Assembly (NCBI RefSeq): GCF_011064285.1
Contig: NZ_CP049331.1
Span: 2,604,001 to 2,668,000 of the forward strand
DNA: 64,000 nt
Source of the DNA: Vibrio ziniensis
GTDB lineage: Bacteria; Pseudomonadota; Gammaproteobacteria; Enterobacterales; Vibrionaceae
Direction of reading: 5' to 3'
Positions 48,875-59,798 of this stretch are shown piece after piece. Position 1 is the stretch's first letter; every line of letters starts with the position of its first letter. The notes beneath the pieces were generated by a model. That model was not told the DNA's origin. It was given only the letters and a program-made list of their open reading frames with translations, and searched no databases. The position numbers and the translations under genes are program-made.

Positions 48875-50005
48875 CTAAATTTCGAACATCAAGTTGCCCG
48901 GAGCTAAGAACGGCCAACGTATAACTTCAGGAGCTTGATGAGAATCTTCTGCGAAAAAGTAACCAACTTGAGGCAATGCAAACACTTGGTCGCCTCTCTT
49001 CAAAGACTGTTCACTCAATGCGCGGTGAGAAAGTTTAGCTTCCCAAAGCTCGTTAGTTTGCCAACCAATTGGTGATAATTCTACACGTACTTCAGCCCCC
49101 ACAGGGTTGATCGACACCACCTCACAAGGTAATGATGCTTGGCTATTCTCTTTTGCCGATAGGCTTAATTCATGACTACGCACATAAAGCAGGCCATTCT
49201 TGCGTGTTGCTTCATTGACTGGCGGTAGCACAAAAGCATCACCATTATTCCACTGTTGCTTATGCCAATTTGCTTTGAATTGGTTGACGTTACCAAAGAA
49301 ATCAAACACAAAACGGCTATTAGGATGCGCATACAGCTCGACCGGTGAATCTACCTGTTCAATACGACCATTACTCATCACCACCACGCGATCGGATAGC
49401 TCCAAAGCCTCATCCTGATCGTGAGTCACGAACACGCTGGTAAAACCCAACTCATCGTGCAAACTGCGTAACCAACGACGCAAGTCTTTACGCACTTTTG
49501 CGTCCAATGCGCCAAAAGGTTCATCAAGCAGCAGTACTTCCGGTTTGGTGGCCAAAGCTCGAGCCAGCGCAATACGTTGCTTCTGTCCACCAGAAAGCTG
49601 CTCTGGGTAACGCCCCGCTAGATGCCCAAGTTGAACAATTTCTAACAACTGCTTCACACGCTTATTGATTTCAGCTTGAGAAGGACGCTGTGAGCGATCC
49701 ATGACCTGCAAACCAAACGCAACGTTATCCGCGACGGTCATGTGACGGAAAAGTGCGTAGTTCTGGAAAACAAAACCAACTCGACGATCACGTACGTGTA
49801 CGTTGGTCACATCACGATCTCGAAAATGGATAGAGCCCGAATTAGCACTTTCCAAACCTGCGATAATACGTAACAAGGTTGTTTTACCCGAACCTGAAGG
49901 TCCAAGTAAGCCAATCATTTCACCATCTTCAATATGCAAGGAGAGTGGCGAAAGTGCCTGAAATTTGCCGAAATGCTTCGATATATTGTCTAAACGAATA
50001 CTCAT
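48875..50005 (-). CDS. cysA: sulfate/thiosulfate ABC transporter ATPase
   Basis: Energises sulfate and thiosulfate import. Walker A GPSGSGKT is at residues 35-42, the signature [15 protein letters not shown] near 135 and Walker [13 protein letters not shown] near 157. A C-terminal TOBE-like regulatory domain follows. It has 376 residues. The ATG overlaps the cysW stop by four bases. Context with cysP, T and W settles the substrate class. Confidence 0.95.
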   Translation of the reverse strand: MSIRLDNISKHFGKFQALSPLSLHIEDGEMIGLLGPSGSGKTTLLRIIAGLESANSGSIHFRDRDVTNVHVRDRRVGFVFQNYALFRHMTVADNVAFGLQVMDRSQRPSQAEINKRVKQLLEIVQLGHLAGRYPEQLSGGQKQRIALARALATKPEVLLLDEPFGALDAKVRKDLRRWLRSLHDELGFTSVFVTHDQDEALELSDRVVVMSNGRIEQVDSPVELYAHPNSRFVFDFFGNVNQFKANWHKQQWNNGDAFVLPPVNEATRKNGLLYVRSHELSLSAKENSQASLPCEVVSINPVGAEVRVELSPIGWQTNELWEAKLSHRALSEQSLKRGDQVFALPQVGYFFAEDSHQAPEVIRWPFLAPGNLMFEI

Positions 50006-50880
50006 AACGTTCCTTGCTGCTCTTGTTCAATGACATGATTTCGTTCTTGTCGCCATTCAACAAAGGCTTTCAAAATCAAAGTTAATAAAGCGATAAATGC
50101 CAAAAGGGATGCGCTTGCGAATGCCGCTTCGGATTGATAATCCTCATAGAGAAGCTGAACATGCAGCGGCAAAGTGTTGGTTTCACCACGGATATTTCCT
50201 GAAACCACCGCCACTGCGCCGAACTCACCGACAGCACGAGCATTGGTTAGGATCACACCGTAAATCAATGCCCACTTAATATTTGGCAGAGTAACTCGGC
50301 GGAACAGTTGCCACCAAGATGCACCGAGAATCACAGCTGCTTCTTCGTCACTACGCCCTTGTTGTTGCATCAAAGGAATGAGTTCTCTGGCAACAAATGG
50401 GCAGGTTACAAAGACCGTCACAAGTACAATACCTGGCCACGCGAACATGATTTGTAAGTCATGTTCATACAACCATTCCCCTAGCCAACCGCTGCTGCCG
50501 TATAGCAAAAGGTAAAGCAGACCTGCAACAACTGGTGAAACCGCGAATGGGATATCAATTAAGGTGGTAAGAAATTTACGCCCAGTGAACTCAAAACGAG
50601 TCACTGCCCATGCCAACATGACGCCAAACACTAAGTTGATTGGCACAGTCAGTAAAGCCACCAGCAGAGTCAGGCCAATCGCGTGTAACGTATCAGGCTC
50701 ACTGAGGTTAGTGATGTAAGTTTCTAAACCACTGGCGAAGGCTTGCTGGAAAATACTTAACAGTGGAATCAGCAGTAGCACAGCGACAAAAAACAGCGCC
50801 AGAGAGATTAAACTCCACTTTACCCAAGGCTGTTCACCGACGCGTAACGGTCTCTGATTTGTTGTTCTTTGACTAGACAT
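50002..50880 (-). CDS. cysW: sulfate/thiosulfate ABC transporter permease CysW
   Basis: One of two permease subunits, with six membrane segments and the cytoplasmic EAA loop ([22 protein letters not shown], in part). The frame opens at 50934 inside cysT, but ATG at 50880 with AAGGAG upstream leaves a 14-base gap and gives 292 residues. Confidence 0.93.
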   Translation of the reverse strand: MSSQRTTNQRPLRVGEQPWVKWSLISLALFFVAVLLLIPLLSIFQQAFASGLETYITNLSEPDTLHAIGLTLLVALLTVPINLVFGVMLAWAVTRFEFTGRKFLTTLIDIPFAVSPVVAGLLYLLLYGSSGWLGEWLYEHDLQIMFAWPGIVLVTVFVTCPFVARELIPLMQQQGRSDEEAAVILGASWWQLFRRVTLPNIKWALIYGVILTNARAVGEFGAVAVVSGNIRGETNTLPLHVQLLYEDYQSEAAFASASLLAFIALLTLILKAFVEWRQERNHVIEQEQQGTL

Positions 50881-50894
50881 ATCGAATAAACTCC

Positions 50895-51764
50895 TTATCG
50901 ACCGTGAATTCGGCGTAAATACGCGCCTTGCCAAAGATTAATCACTAACAAAAGTGATAATGAAGTGAGTAACACAATCGAAGCAATCGCGCTTGCTGCT
51001 GGGAAATCAAATTCTTGCAGACGAACGAAGATCATCAGAGACGTAATTTCACTGACGTATGGCATATTGCCAGCAATAAAGATCACCGCACCAAACTCAC
51101 CTAAGCTGCGAGTAAATGACAGCGCTACACCTACCATCAACGCAGGCCATAGAGATGGCATAATGACACGCCAGAAGACTGCGCTATCAGACGCACCAAG
51201 CGTCATGCCCGCTTCTTCTTCCTCACGGGAAATTTCTTCGAGTACTGGTTGTACGGTACGAACCACAAAAGGAATACTGGTAAATGCCATGGCAACGATA
51301 ATGCCCAAAGGGGTATACGCGACTTTCACACCGATGCTTTCAAGCACACTGCCAATCCAACCGTTGCTTGAGTACAAAGTCGCAAGAGTAATACCAGCAA
51401 CCGCTGTAGGTAGTGCAAAAGGTAGGTCAACTAAAGCATCAAGAATTCGTTTCCCCGGAAATGTGTATCGAACCAACACCCAAGCTAATAGAAGACCAAA
51501 AGCACCGTTAAACAGTGACGCGACGAAAGCAGATATCACGGTCACTTTATAACTTGCAACCACACGTGGGTCAGCAATCACTTGCCAGTATTCACTAAAA
51601 GACATGCCTTTGGTTTGCATCACCAGACCCGTTGCTGGTAGCAACAAAATTAAGCTAACAAACAACAATGAAATGCCTAAGCTAATCGCAAATCCAGGCA
51701 AAACACGGGTTTTCTTAGGTGAACCATGATGCTTCGGGCGAGATGTCACAACAGATCCGCTCAT
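50895..51764 (-). CDS. cysT: sulfate/thiosulfate ABC transporter permease CysT (CysU)
   Basis: Partner permease of CysW. Six membrane segments and the EAA-type loop REEEEAGMTLGASDSAVFWRV (in part, about residues 185-205) are visible. It has 289 residues. It lies 82 bases after cysP and just before cysW. Confidence 0.94.
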   Translation of the reverse strand: MSGSVVTSRPKHHGSPKKTRVLPGFAISLGISLLFVSLILLLPATGLVMQTKGMSFSEYWQVIADPRVVASYKVTVISAFVASLFNGAFGLLLAWVLVRYTFPGKRILDALVDLPFALPTAVAGITLATLYSSNGWIGSVLESIGVKVAYTPLGIIVAMAFTSIPFVVRTVQPVLEEISREEEEAGMTLGASDSAVFWRVIMPSLWPALMVGVALSFTRSLGEFGAVIFIAGNMPYVSEITSLMIFVRLQEFDFPAASAIASIVLLTSLSLLLVINLWQGAYLRRIHGR

Positions 51765-51846
51765 AAACTCTCAATATAACCAGTCAAAAAGAAAGATAAC
51801 CGCCCCATTCTCATCAATATTCTTAATGAAGGGCGGCAATGTTTGA

Positions 51847-52848
51847 TTAACGACGTTGTAGTTGATCTAACTTAGCGCCATTTGCGAATTGAGTCTTCAT
51901 TGCTTGATCCCAACCACCAATGATTTGTTCTACAGTCAGTAGCTCAACCGCAGGGAAACGGTCTGCAAATTCTGCTTTTACTGTTTCATCGTGTACACGG
52001 TAGTTGAAACCAGCCAGCATACGTTGAGCATCTTCACTGTACAGGTATGAAAGGTACTCAGTTGCTACATCCGTTGTACCGTTACGTTTGGCATTACGTT
52101 CTACAACCGCTACAGGGAATTCTGCAAGAATCGATGTTTTTGGAACAACCACTTCGTAGTTGTCTTCACCGTATTGTTTACGAATATTGTTCACTTCTGA
52201 TTCGAACGTGATGAGAACATCGCCCAATTTACGCTCAACAAATGAAGTTGTTGCACCACGACCGCCTGTATCAAATACCGCGACGTTCGCTAGGAATTGC
52301 TTTAAGAATTGATCTTGTTTCGCTTCGTTGTCTTTACCAAACGTCTTCTGAGCGTAGCCTAGCGCTGCTAGGTATGTGTAACGTGCGTTACCAGATGTTT
52401 TCGGGTTAGGGAAAACTGATGACACATCTTCACGAGCGAGATCACCCCAATCTTGAACGTTTTTCGGGTTACCTTTACGAACCAAGAAAGCGGTTGTTGA
52501 GTAATAAGGTGAACTTGCATTTGGTAGTAACTCTTGCCAGTTTTCTGGGATAAGTTTGCCTTTATCATGCAGTACTTGTACATCAGTTACTTGGTTAAAA
52601 GTCACTACATCTGCTGATAGACCTTGCAGAATTGAACGAGCTTGAGCTGATGAGCCACCGTGAGACTGTTTGATCTCTACCGTTTTGCCTGTTTTCTCTT
52701 TCCAGTGTTCAGCGAACAATGGATTATATGAAGCAAACAACTCACGAGCGATATCGTAAGAAGAGTTTAAGATTGTTTGATCTGCTGCTGATGCGTTGAA
52801 TGATCCCGCAATTAACAAAGCTGCGAGTGCTGACTTCATCTTTTTCAT
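51847..52848 (-). CDS. cysP: sulfate/thiosulfate-binding periplasmic protein
   Basis: Periplasmic binding protein feeding CysTWA. A signal peptide (1-21, ending NASA-A) precedes the sulfate-binding family sequences [35 protein letters not shown] and [19 protein letters not shown]. It resembles CysP at least as much as Sbp; the choice rests on linkage to cysTWA. It has 333 residues and is the first gene of the operon, divergent from cysM. Confidence 0.92.
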   Translation of the reverse strand: MKKMKSALAALLIAGSFNASAADQTILNSSYDIARELFASYNPLFAEHWKEKTGKTVEIKQSHGGSSAQARSILQGLSADVVTFNQVTDVQVLHDKGKLIPENWQELLPNASSPYYSTTAFLVRKGNPKNVQDWGDLAREDVSSVFPNPKTSGNARYTYLAALGYAQKTFGKDNEAKQDQFLKQFLANVAVFDTGGRGATTSFVERKLGDVLITFESEVNNIRKQYGEDNYEVVVPKTSILAEFPVAVVERNAKRNGTTDVATEYLSYLYSEDAQRMLAGFNYRVHDETVKAEFADRFPAVELLTVEQIIGGWDQAMKTQFANGAKLDQLQRR

Positions 52849-52916
52849 TATGTTTATACTCCAAAATCATCTTGCCAATGTGGCTTCCTTTGTCACTAGA
52901 GTATGTGCATAAAACG

Positions 52917-52945
52917 ATTATAACAAAGGTTATAAATAGAACCTT
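52917..52945 (-). promoter_or_regulatory. cysP promoter with inverted repeat
   Basis: On the minus strand a -10 box TATAAT (52917-52922) lacks a good -35. In that place lies an inverted repeat, AAGGTT / AACCTT with an eight-base spacer (52926-52945). An activator-dependent promoter, with CysB as the obvious candidate, would look like this; the assignment to CysB is inference. Confidence 0.45.
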
Positions 52946-53074
52946 TTGGAATATTATCAAACAATAAATTGTATGCTGATAGTGAATAGAGGCTTGTGCT
53001 GTAGTAGGGAAGAATTAGAGAATGGCAGCACTTAAAAGACTCACATTCATAACGAACAATAGAAGGCGAACACT

Positions 53075-53965
53075 GTGTCTGACTTTCCAACCATCGAAGC
53101 TTATGTAGGCCAAACACCTCTGGTAAAACTACAACGTCTAGCGGCGGGTAGCCAAAGCACCGTGCTAGTCAAACTGGAAGGAAACAACCCAGCCGGTTCA
53201 GTTAAAGACCGCCCAGCTCTGAATATGATTATCCAAGCCGAAGCGCGTGGCACAATTCAACCAGGCGATACCATTATTGAAGCAACGAGCGGCAACACCG
53301 GTATTGCACTTGCCATGGCGGCGGCTATCAAAGGCTACAAAATGATTCTTATCATGCCAGATAACTCTACTCAGGAACGCAAAGATTCGATGCGAGCCTA
53401 TGGTGCAGAACTAATTCTGGTCAGTAAAGAACAAGGAATGGAAGGCGCTCGCGATCTCGCCTTGCAAATGCAAAGTGAAGGCAAAGGCAAAGTTCTTGAT
53501 CAGTTCAACAATCCAGATAACCCTGATGCTCACTTTCACTCTACAGGTCCTGAAATCTGGCAACAGAGCTTTGGTAAGATTACTCACTTCGTTTCGAGCA
53601 TGGGAACGACAGGTACCATCATGGGAGTATCTCGCTACCTGAAGAGTCAGAATCCTGAAGTAAATATTGTGGGTCTGCAACCTTCCGAAGGCAGTGCAAT
53701 TCCTGGGATTCGCCGCTGGCCGCAAGAATACTTGCCGGGCATTTTTAACGCCGCTGACGTTGACCAAGTGATGGATATAGATCAGCAAGATGCGGAAAAC
53801 ACAGCGCGAGCATTGGCTCGTGAAGAAGGGATCTGTGCTGGTGTCAGCTCTGGTGGTGCTGTATTCGCGGCGATCGAAATCGCTAAACAAAACCCAGGCT
53901 CTGTCGTAGTCGCGATCATCTGCGATCGCGGCGATCGTTACCTATCGTCAGGTCTCTTCTCTTAA
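53075..53965 (+). CDS. cysM: cysteine synthase B
   Basis: PLP enzyme forming cysteine from O-acetylserine and sulfide, or S-sulfocysteine from thiosulfate. The PLP lysine is K44 in GSVKDRPA; EATSGNTGIALA binds the substrate carboxylate, and GTTGTIMGVSRYLK follows. The long GIRRWPQEYLPGIF loop is typical of CysM rather than CysK. The start is GTG with GAAGG upstream. It has 296 residues. Divergent linkage to the sulfate/thiosulfate transporter is fitting. Confidence 0.94.
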   Translation: MSDFPTIEAYVGQTPLVKLQRLAAGSQSTVLVKLEGNNPAGSVKDRPALNMIIQAEARGTIQPGDTIIEATSGNTGIALAMAAAIKGYKMILIMPDNSTQERKDSMRAYGAELILVSKEQGMEGARDLALQMQSEGKGKVLDQFNNPDNPDAHFHSTGPEIWQQSFGKITHFVSSMGTTGTIMGVSRYLKSQNPEVNIVGLQPSEGSAIPGIRRWPQEYLPGIFNAADVDQVMDIDQQDAENTARALAREEGICAGVSSGGAVFAAIEIAKQNPGSVVVAIICDRGDRYLSSGLFS

Positions 53966-54131
53966 CAAATCCCCGAGCTTAGCCAGTCCCTCAGTCACAA
54001 ATGGATTAAGCATTTTTTTGTTCTCCCCCTCAAATATGGGGGAGTAAAGACTTGTGACTAAGAGATAGCTGTTTGTCTCGCCCCTTTCACAAGAGTGAGG
54101 GGAGAATTGCCCTGTTGTGACTGGATTTGTT
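53964..54131. repeat. structured intergenic element between cysM and mutS
   Basis: A 168-bp block bounded by perfect 9-bp inverted repeats AACAAATCC (53964-53972) and GGATTTGTT (54123-54131). Inside are AGTCACAA / TTGTGACT arms (53993-54000 and 54115-54122), a hairpin CTCCCCC...GGGGGAG (54023-54044) and another CCCCTTTCAC...GTGAGGGG (54081-54102). It begins at the cysM stop codon. The CTCCCC hairpin recurs after mutS. Confidence 0.7.
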
Positions 54132-54241
54132 ATCATCACTCACCGTTTTCAAGTGACCTTACGCGAGACTTTGCTCAGGACTATTTGTTTGATAGTTAGG
54201 GTAAAAGGACTGCCAACGATACTAACAAGTGATGTAACGCC

Positions 54242-56827
54242 ATGAATCAACCGAGCGAGTCTCTTTCGCACCACACTCCAATGATGCAGCAGTACCTGAA
54301 ACTCAAGGCAGAAAACCCTGAGATATTACTGTTTTATCGTATGGGGGATTTCTATGAGCTTTTCTATGATGATGCCAAGCGTGCTTCGCAGCTGTTGGAT
54401 ATCTCTCTAACCAAACGTGGAGCTTCGGCTGGTGAACCGATTCCGATGGCAGGAGTACCATTCCACGCGGTTGAAGGTTACTTAGCAAAATTAGTTCAAT
54501 TGGGAGAATCGGTCGCTATCTGTGAGCAGATTGGTGATCCTGCCACCAGCAAAGGTCCTGTTGAACGTAAAGTCGTTCGTATCGTTACTCCGGGCACAGT
54601 TACTGATGAGGCTCTACTTTCCGAGCGCCTTGATAACCTAGTTGCTGCGATTTATTACCACAACGGTAAATTTGGTTACGCAACGTTGGATATTACTTCG
54701 GGTCGTTTCCAGCTTAGTGAACCAGAAACGGAAGAAGCAATGGCAGCTGAACTGCAAAGAACAGCTCCAAGAGAACTACTTTTCCCTGAAGATTTCGCTC
54801 CCGTTCAACTGATGGCAAGCCGCAAAGCTAACCGTCGTCGCCCTATTTGGGAATTTGAACTCGATACCGCCAAGCAACAACTCAACCAACAATTTGGTAC
54901 CCGCGATCTGGTTGGCTTTGGTGTTGAAAACGCAAAACTGGGCTTATGTGCCGCAGGCTGTTTGATTCAATACGTTAAAGATACCCAGCGTACCGCACTG
55001 CCACATATCCGCTCATTAACCTATGATCGCCAAGATCAGTCTGTAATTCTCGATGCCGCAACTCGTCGTAATCTGGAGCTGACGCAAAACCTGGCTGGCG
55101 GAACAGACAACACGTTGGCGGAAGTCCTTGATCACTGTGCAACACCAATGGGCAGCCGAATGCTCAAACGTTGGATCCACCAACCTATGCGTTGCATCAA
55201 TACACTCAATCAACGTCTGGATGCGATTGGGGAGATCAAACAACAAGGCTTATTCGCTGATCTTCACCCTGTTTTGAAACAAATCGGCGATATTGAGCGA
55301 ATTTTGGCTCGTCTGGCGCTGCGTTCTGCTCGTCCAAGAGATTTAGCTCGTCTGCGTAACGCTATGCAGCAACTTCCAGAGTTGAGCGATACATTAGCGG
55401 AGTTGGTGCACCCTTATCTGGTAAAATTACGTGATTACACTCAGCCAATGGATGAACTGTGTGAGCTATTAGAACGTGCGATCAAAGAAAACCCGCCAGT
55501 GGTAATCCGCGACGGTGGTGTCATTGCAGAAGGCTATAACGCCGAGCTCGATGAATGGCGTGATTTGGCAAATGGCGCAACGGAATATCTAGAGAAATTA
55601 GAAGCTGACGAACGTGACCGTCACGGTATCGACACGCTGAAAGTTGGCTATAACGCAGTACATGGTTTCTTTATTCAAGTTAGTCGTGGTCAGAGTCACC
55701 TCGTTCCACCACATTATGTTCGTCGCCAAACCTTAAAGAACGCGGAACGCTATATCATTCAAGAGCTTAAAGAGCACGAAGATAAGGTACTGAATTCAAA
55801 ATCAAAAGCACTGGCTTTGGAAAAACAACTTTGGGATCAGCTGTTCGACTTATTACTTCCTCATCTTGAGCAGATGCAGAACCTCGCTTCCGCACTGTCT
55901 CAATTAGACGTATTGCAAAATCTCGCAGAGCGAGCTGAAAGTTTAGATTACTGCCGACCAACCATAACGGAAGCTCCGGGGATCCATATCCAGTCAGGAC
56001 GTCATCCTGTGGTAGAACAAGTAATGAATGATCCGTTTATCGCCAATCCGATTGAACTGCATGCTCAGCGCAAAATGTTGATCATCACTGGTCCAAACAT
56101 GGGTGGTAAATCCACCTATATGCGTCAAACAGCTCTTATTGCGCTGCTGGCACATATAGGTTGCTATGTTCCTGCGGAATCAGCACAAATTGGTTTGCTC
56201 GATAGGATTTTCACCCGTATCGGCGCTTCAGATGATCTTGCTTCTGGACGTTCTACCTTCATGGTTGAGATGACAGAAACAGCCAATATCCTGCATAACG
56301 CGACAGAAAAAAGCTTAGTGTTAATGGATGAGATCGGTCGTGGCACCAGTACTTACGACGGTCTGTCACTAGCCTGGGCAAGTGCAGAATGGTTAGCAAA
56401 ACAGATCGGTGCATTAACTCTGTTTGCAACCCACTATTTTGAACTGACTGAGCTACCAAACGTGATACCAAATTTGGCGAATGTTCACTTAGATGCGGTA
56501 GAGCACGGCGACAGCATTGCCTTTATGCACGCAGTACAAGAAGGTGCGGCAAGCAAATCATATGGCTTAGCCGTTGCAGGACTGGCTGGCGTACCTAAAA
56601 CGGTGATCAAAAATGCACGCAGCAAGTTGACTCAGCTTGAGCAACATAGCTTACAACAAACTGGTCAACCTTCATCCGCATCTAGCTCAAGAGTTGATAT
56701 CGCAAACCAGCTAAGCTTGATACCAGAACCAAGTGAAGTTGAGAATGCACTGGCAGCTATCGATCCTGATGACTTAACACCTCGTCAGGCGCTAGAAGAG
56801 CTATACCGTTTAAAGAAACTGCTGTAA
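54242..56827 (+). CDS. mutS: DNA mismatch repair protein MutS
   Basis: Recognises base mismatches and recruits MutL. The mismatch-contacting [15 protein letters not shown] (about 31-45) with the Phe-X-Glu of domain I is present. The ATPase P-loop GPNMGGKST is near residue 618, with [13 protein letters not shown] as Walker B. It has 861 residues. The start at 54242 has only a weak ribosome site. It is convergent with rpoS, the usual neighbour in Vibrio and enterics. Confidence 0.97.
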   Translation: MNQPSESLSHHTPMMQQYLKLKAENPEILLFYRMGDFYELFYDDAKRASQLLDISLTKRGASAGEPIPMAGVPFHAVEGYLAKLVQLGESVAICEQIGDPATSKGPVERKVVRIVTPGTVTDEALLSERLDNLVAAIYYHNGKFGYATLDITSGRFQLSEPETEEAMAAELQRTAPRELLFPEDFAPVQLMASRKANRRRPIWEFELDTAKQQLNQQFGTRDLVGFGVENAKLGLCAAGCLIQYVKDTQRTALPHIRSLTYDRQDQSVILDAATRRNLELTQNLAGGTDNTLAEVLDHCATPMGSRMLKRWIHQPMRCINTLNQRLDAIGEIKQQGLFADLHPVLKQIGDIERILARLALRSARPRDLARLRNAMQQLPELSDTLAELVHPYLVKLRDYTQPMDELCELLERAIKENPPVVIRDGGVIAEGYNAELDEWRDLANGATEYLEKLEADERDRHGIDTLKVGYNAVHGFFIQVSRGQSHLVPPHYVRRQTLKNAERYIIQELKEHEDKVLNSKSKALALEKQLWDQLFDLLLPHLEQMQNLASALSQLDVLQNLAERAESLDYCRPTITEAPGIHIQSGRHPVVEQVMNDPFIANPIELHAQRKMLIITGPNMGGKSTYMRQTALIALLAHIGCYVPAESAQIGLLDRIFTRIGASDDLASGRSTFMVEMTETANILHNATEKSLVLMDEIGRGTSTYDGLSLAWASAEWLAKQIGALTLFATHYFELTELPNVIPNLANVHLDAVEHGDSIAFMHAVQEGAASKSYGLAVAGLAGVPKTVIKNARSKLTQLEQHSLQQTGQPSSASSSRVDIANQLSLIPEPSEVENALAAIDPDDLTPRQALEELYRLKKLL

Positions 56828-56841
56828 TACCATTGGAATGC

Positions 56842-56942
56842 TTTTGCTCCTCCCCTTTCGAAGGGGAGGTCGGATGGGGTTGCTTCCGCTGAAACTCATC
56901 AAAGTTCTCCCCCTCAACTGAGGGGGAGAACCCAGAGCAAAA
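56842..56942. repeat. structured intergenic element after mutS
   Basis: Bounded by TTTTGCTC (56842-56849) and GAGCAAAA (56935-56942). It contains a perfect hairpin CCTCCCCTTTCGAAGGGGAGG-like block at 56848-56868 and a second at 56904-56931 with GTTCTCCCCCTCA / TGAGGGGGAGAAC arms. The second hairpin resembles that at 54021-54046 on the other side of mutS. No coding capacity. Confidence 0.7.
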
Positions 56943-56974
56943 CCACTCGCTAGTCTATAACCTGTCGACAAAAC

Positions 56975-57000
56975 AAAAGGCACTCAATGAGTGCCTTTTA
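56975..57000. terminator. bidirectional terminator of mutS and rpoS
   Basis: Stem AAAAGGCACTCA / TGAGTGCCTTTT with a single-base loop has A and T tracts built into both sides. It lies 31 bases before the rpoS stop. Confidence 0.88.
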
Positions 57001-57031
57001 CTGGAATGATTCTAAATCATCAAAGTATGTA

Positions 57032-58030
57032 TTAAGCTTCAACTTCTACGTTGAAAAGCGATTCCATATTTAGACCTTGTTTTACCAAAATCTCTCTTAA
57101 ACGACGTAAGCCTTCAACTTGAATTTGACGAACTCGTTCACGAGTGAGGTTAATTTCACGTCCAACTTCTTCCAGAGTCGAAGGCTCATAACCTAGTAAA
57201 CCAAAGCGTCGAGCTAACACTTCTTTTTGTTTAGGGTTTAGCTCTTCCAGCCACTCAATCAACGAATCACGAATATCATCGTCTTGAGTCGAAACTTCAG
57301 GGTCGGAGTTGTTAATATCAGGAATAATATCGAGTAGCGCTTTATCCCCGTCACCGCCAATCGGAGTATCAACAGAGCTAATACGTTCATTTAAACGCAG
57401 CATCTTGCTGACATCATCAACCGGTTTGTCGAGCTCAACCGCGATCTCTTCTGCAGTTGGCTCGTGATCGAGTTTTTGCGAAAGTTCACGCGCGGTACGT
57501 AGGTAGATATTGAGCTCTTTAACCACGTGTATTGGTAGACGAATTGTGCGAGTTTGGTTCATCAGCGCACGTTCGATCGTTTGACGGATCCACCAAGTTG
57601 CATAAGTTGAAAAACGGAATCCGCGTTCTGGATCGAATTTTTCAACCGCACGGATCAAGCCCAAGTTACCTTCTTCAATAAGATCCAGTAACGCCAGACC
57701 GCGATTACTATAGCGACGAGAAATTTTCACCACCAAGCGTAAGTTACTTTCGATCATGCGACGTCTCGCAGCTTCGTCTCCACGAAGAGCTCGTCGAGCA
57801 TAAAGAACTTCTTCTTCGGCAGTTAAAAGAGGTGAGAAACCAATCTCGCTGAGATACATCTGAGTTGCATCTAAGCTTTTGGTTGAAGCATCGAACTCTT
57901 CACGGATATCTTCCGTTTGGTCAATGTCATCATCTTCGGCAGTGAGCTTTACGTCAACTTCAACAATGTCTGTTGAATCAATGTCTAAGTCAAACTCTTC
58001 TTCCTTGGTTACTGTATTGCTGATACTCAT
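57032..58030 (-). CDS. rpoS: RNA polymerase sigma factor RpoS
   Basis: Stationary-phase and general stress sigma factor. Region 1.2 ([16 protein letters not shown]), region 2 with [17 protein letters not shown], region 3 and the region 4.2 helix-turn-helix ([19 protein letters not shown]) are complete. It has 332 residues with an acidic N-terminus. It follows nlpD by 71 bases; in relatives the main rpoS promoter lies inside nlpD, which is likely here too. Confidence 0.97.
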   Translation of the reverse strand: MSISNTVTKEEEFDLDIDSTDIVEVDVKLTAEDDDIDQTEDIREEFDASTKSLDATQMYLSEIGFSPLLTAEEEVLYARRALRGDEAARRRMIESNLRLVVKISRRYSNRGLALLDLIEEGNLGLIRAVEKFDPERGFRFSTYATWWIRQTIERALMNQTRTIRLPIHVVKELNIYLRTARELSQKLDHEPTAEEIAVELDKPVDDVSKMLRLNERISSVDTPIGGDGDKALLDIIPDINNSDPEVSTQDDDIRDSLIEWLEELNPKQKEVLARRFGLLGYEPSTLEEVGREINLTRERVRQIQVEGLRRLREILVKQGLNMESLFNVEVEA

Positions 58031-58101
58031 AGCGCCTCCCCCGGCGAGCTAGCAAGACATTACGACTCAATATGTCACTACATAACTCTTCACAAGTATA
58101 T

Positions 58102-59172
58102 TTAAGGTAAATACCGTTTTGGATTCACAGACTTACCTTGATAACGAATTTCAAAGTGCAGGCGAACACTGTTCGTACCTGAGCTGCCCATTGTTGCTAT
58201 TTTTTGGCCAGCTCTAACACTTTGTCCTTCTTTAACCAACAGCTGGTCATTATGGGCATAAGCACTTAAGTAATGCTCATTATGCTTCACGATGATTAAA
58301 TTGCCATAACCTCGCAATGCATTACCCGAATAGACCACGGTTCCTGCAGCAGTAGAAGTAATGGATTGACCTCGCTGTCCTGCAATATCAATACCCTTAT
58401 TTCCTTGATCTCCTGCTGAAAAGTTTTTAACAACTCTCCCTTTCGTTGGCCACAGCCACTTATCGACTTTATCGTTCTGTGGTGTAGGTTTGCTTACAGT
58501 TTTGTTAATATTTTGTTGATGATCAGAACCAACATACTCTTTTGTTTTCGATTGATCAATCGTCTTAACTGGATCTTTTTTAACCAAATTGGTCGATTTG
58601 TTAGCTTGAGCAGCATTAGTGTTTTTACTCGGTTTCGGCGGGGAGACCGGCACCGAAGTGGCTACTGAAACAGGAGTTTTAGCTACTGCAGCCGTGGATG
58701 CAGCAGTGGTTGCTGCACTTGGTTTTGGTAGAGCGACATTACTCGATGTTGCTGCACTAGGTGTTGCTGAAGAAGGCTTAGGGGCAACACTGGATGGAGT
58801 CGATGAAATTCTTGGCGGAGCAGATTTATTGGCGGCTATAGAAGAGCTATTACCAGCACCTGTTCCACCATAAGCTGGAGTATTATAGATAGGACTCCAA
58901 AGCCTTAATTTCTGTCCAGGATGAATGGTATAAGGAGCTTCCAGACGATTGAAACGGATAATGTCATTAACGTCTTTGTCTGTCACATAAGCGATAAAAT
59001 ACAAGGTGTCACCACGTTTTACTTCGTAGTAACTACCGCGATAACTACCTCGATTAATATCACGATAATCTTTCTGCAACCCAGACACTGGTGCAGGGAA
59101 ATCTGCTGCGCAGCCTATTAACAGCCCGCACAGCCCATACGCCAATAATGTCTTAAGTTGAAAACGCTTCAT
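58102..59172 (-). CDS. nlpD: NlpD, amidase-activating LytM lipoprotein
   Basis: Outer-membrane lipoprotein that activates the cell-separation amidase AmiC. A lipoprotein signal ends at Cys21; a LysM domain (about 47-92) binds peptidoglycan. A long low-complexity Ala/Ser/Pro/Thr/Lys linker (about 105-240) leads to a LytM/M23 domain. The zinc motif is degenerate (NKGID instead of HxGxD, RLHFE instead of HxH), as in non-catalytic activators. It has 356 residues and shares one base with pcm (TAATG). Confidence 0.93.
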   Translation of the reverse strand: MKRFQLKTLLAYGLCGLLIGCAADFPAPVSGLQKDYRDINRGSYRGSYYEVKRGDTLYFIAYVTDKDVNDIIRFNRLEAPYTIHPGQKLRLWSPIYNTPAYGGTGAGNSSSIAANKSAPPRISSTPSSVAPKPSSATPSAATSSNVALPKPSAATTAASTAAVAKTPVSVATSVPVSPPKPSKNTNAAQANKSTNLVKKDPVKTIDQSKTKEYVGSDHQQNINKTVSKPTPQNDKVDKWLWPTKGRVVKNFSAGDQGNKGIDIAGQRGQSITSTAAGTVVYSGNALRGYGNLIIVKHNEHYLSAYAHNDQLLVKEGQSVRAGQKIATMGSSGTNSVRLHFEIRYQGKSVNPKRYLP

Positions 59173-59798
59173 TACGCTAAGTCACCAGCAACTAGCGGAA
59201 CAAAACGCACAGTTTCTATTAACTGAGAAATAAACTGCTCACCTTTTCGTATTATTTTGTAGAGCTGCTGCTCTTCTTCACCGACAGGTATCACTAAGCG
59301 CCCACCGTCAGCAAGCTGCTCCAACAAAGCTTGCGGAACCTTCTGCGCAGCGGCCGTCACGATGATCGCGTCAAATGGAGCTTTGGCAGCCCAACCTTGC
59401 CATCCATCGCCATGCTTTGTCGATACGTTATAAATATCGAGCTGCTTTAAGCGACGTTTCGCTTCCCACTGCAAAGATTTAATCCTTTCAACGGAGAACA
59501 CATGATCAACAAGATGAGACAAGATCGCGGTCTGATAACCGGAGCCAGTCCCCACTTCCAGCACTCGACTATTTTGCTGCAATTCCAACATTTGAGTCAT
59601 TTTTGCAACGATATAAGGCTGAGAGATAGTTTGCCCCTGACCAATAGGTAGAGCATTATTGTCATAAGCCTGATGAACCATCGCTTGAGAAACGAAGTAT
59701 TCTCTAGGCAATTGATGTATTACCTGCAAAACATGTTGATCAGTAATACCATTCGCTAATAAAAACTGAATTAATTTATCGGCTTTGGGATTAGCCAT
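59172..59798 (-). CDS. pcm: protein-L-isoaspartate O-methyltransferase
   Basis: Repairs age-damaged proteins by methylating L-isoaspartyl residues. The SAM-binding [15 protein letters not shown] is near residue 80, and the [15 protein letters not shown] loop (about 53-67) binds the substrate. It has 208 residues. Its start overlaps the surE stop by eight bases (ATGGCTAA). Confidence 0.96.
   Translation of the reverse strand: MANPKADKLIQFLLANGITDQHVLQVIHQLPREYFVSQAMVHQAYDNNALPIGQGQTISQPYIVAKMTQMLELQQNSRVLEVGTGSGYQTAILSHLVDHVFSVERIKSLQWEAKRRLKQLDIYNVSTKHGDGWQGWAAKAPFDAIIVTAAAQKVPQALLEQLADGGRLVIPVGEEEQQLYKIIRKGEQFISQLIETVRFVPLVAGDLA

Noticed and set aside
50965..51552. 195-codon plus-strand frame opposite cysT
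   Set aside because: It mirrors codon structure of the permease gene; composition is serine/threonine/proline-rich as expected of an antisense shadow.
53411..53890. 159-codon minus-strand frame inside cysM
   Set aside because: It is fully antisense to a well-conserved enzyme gene, has no ribosome site and no recognisable protein content.
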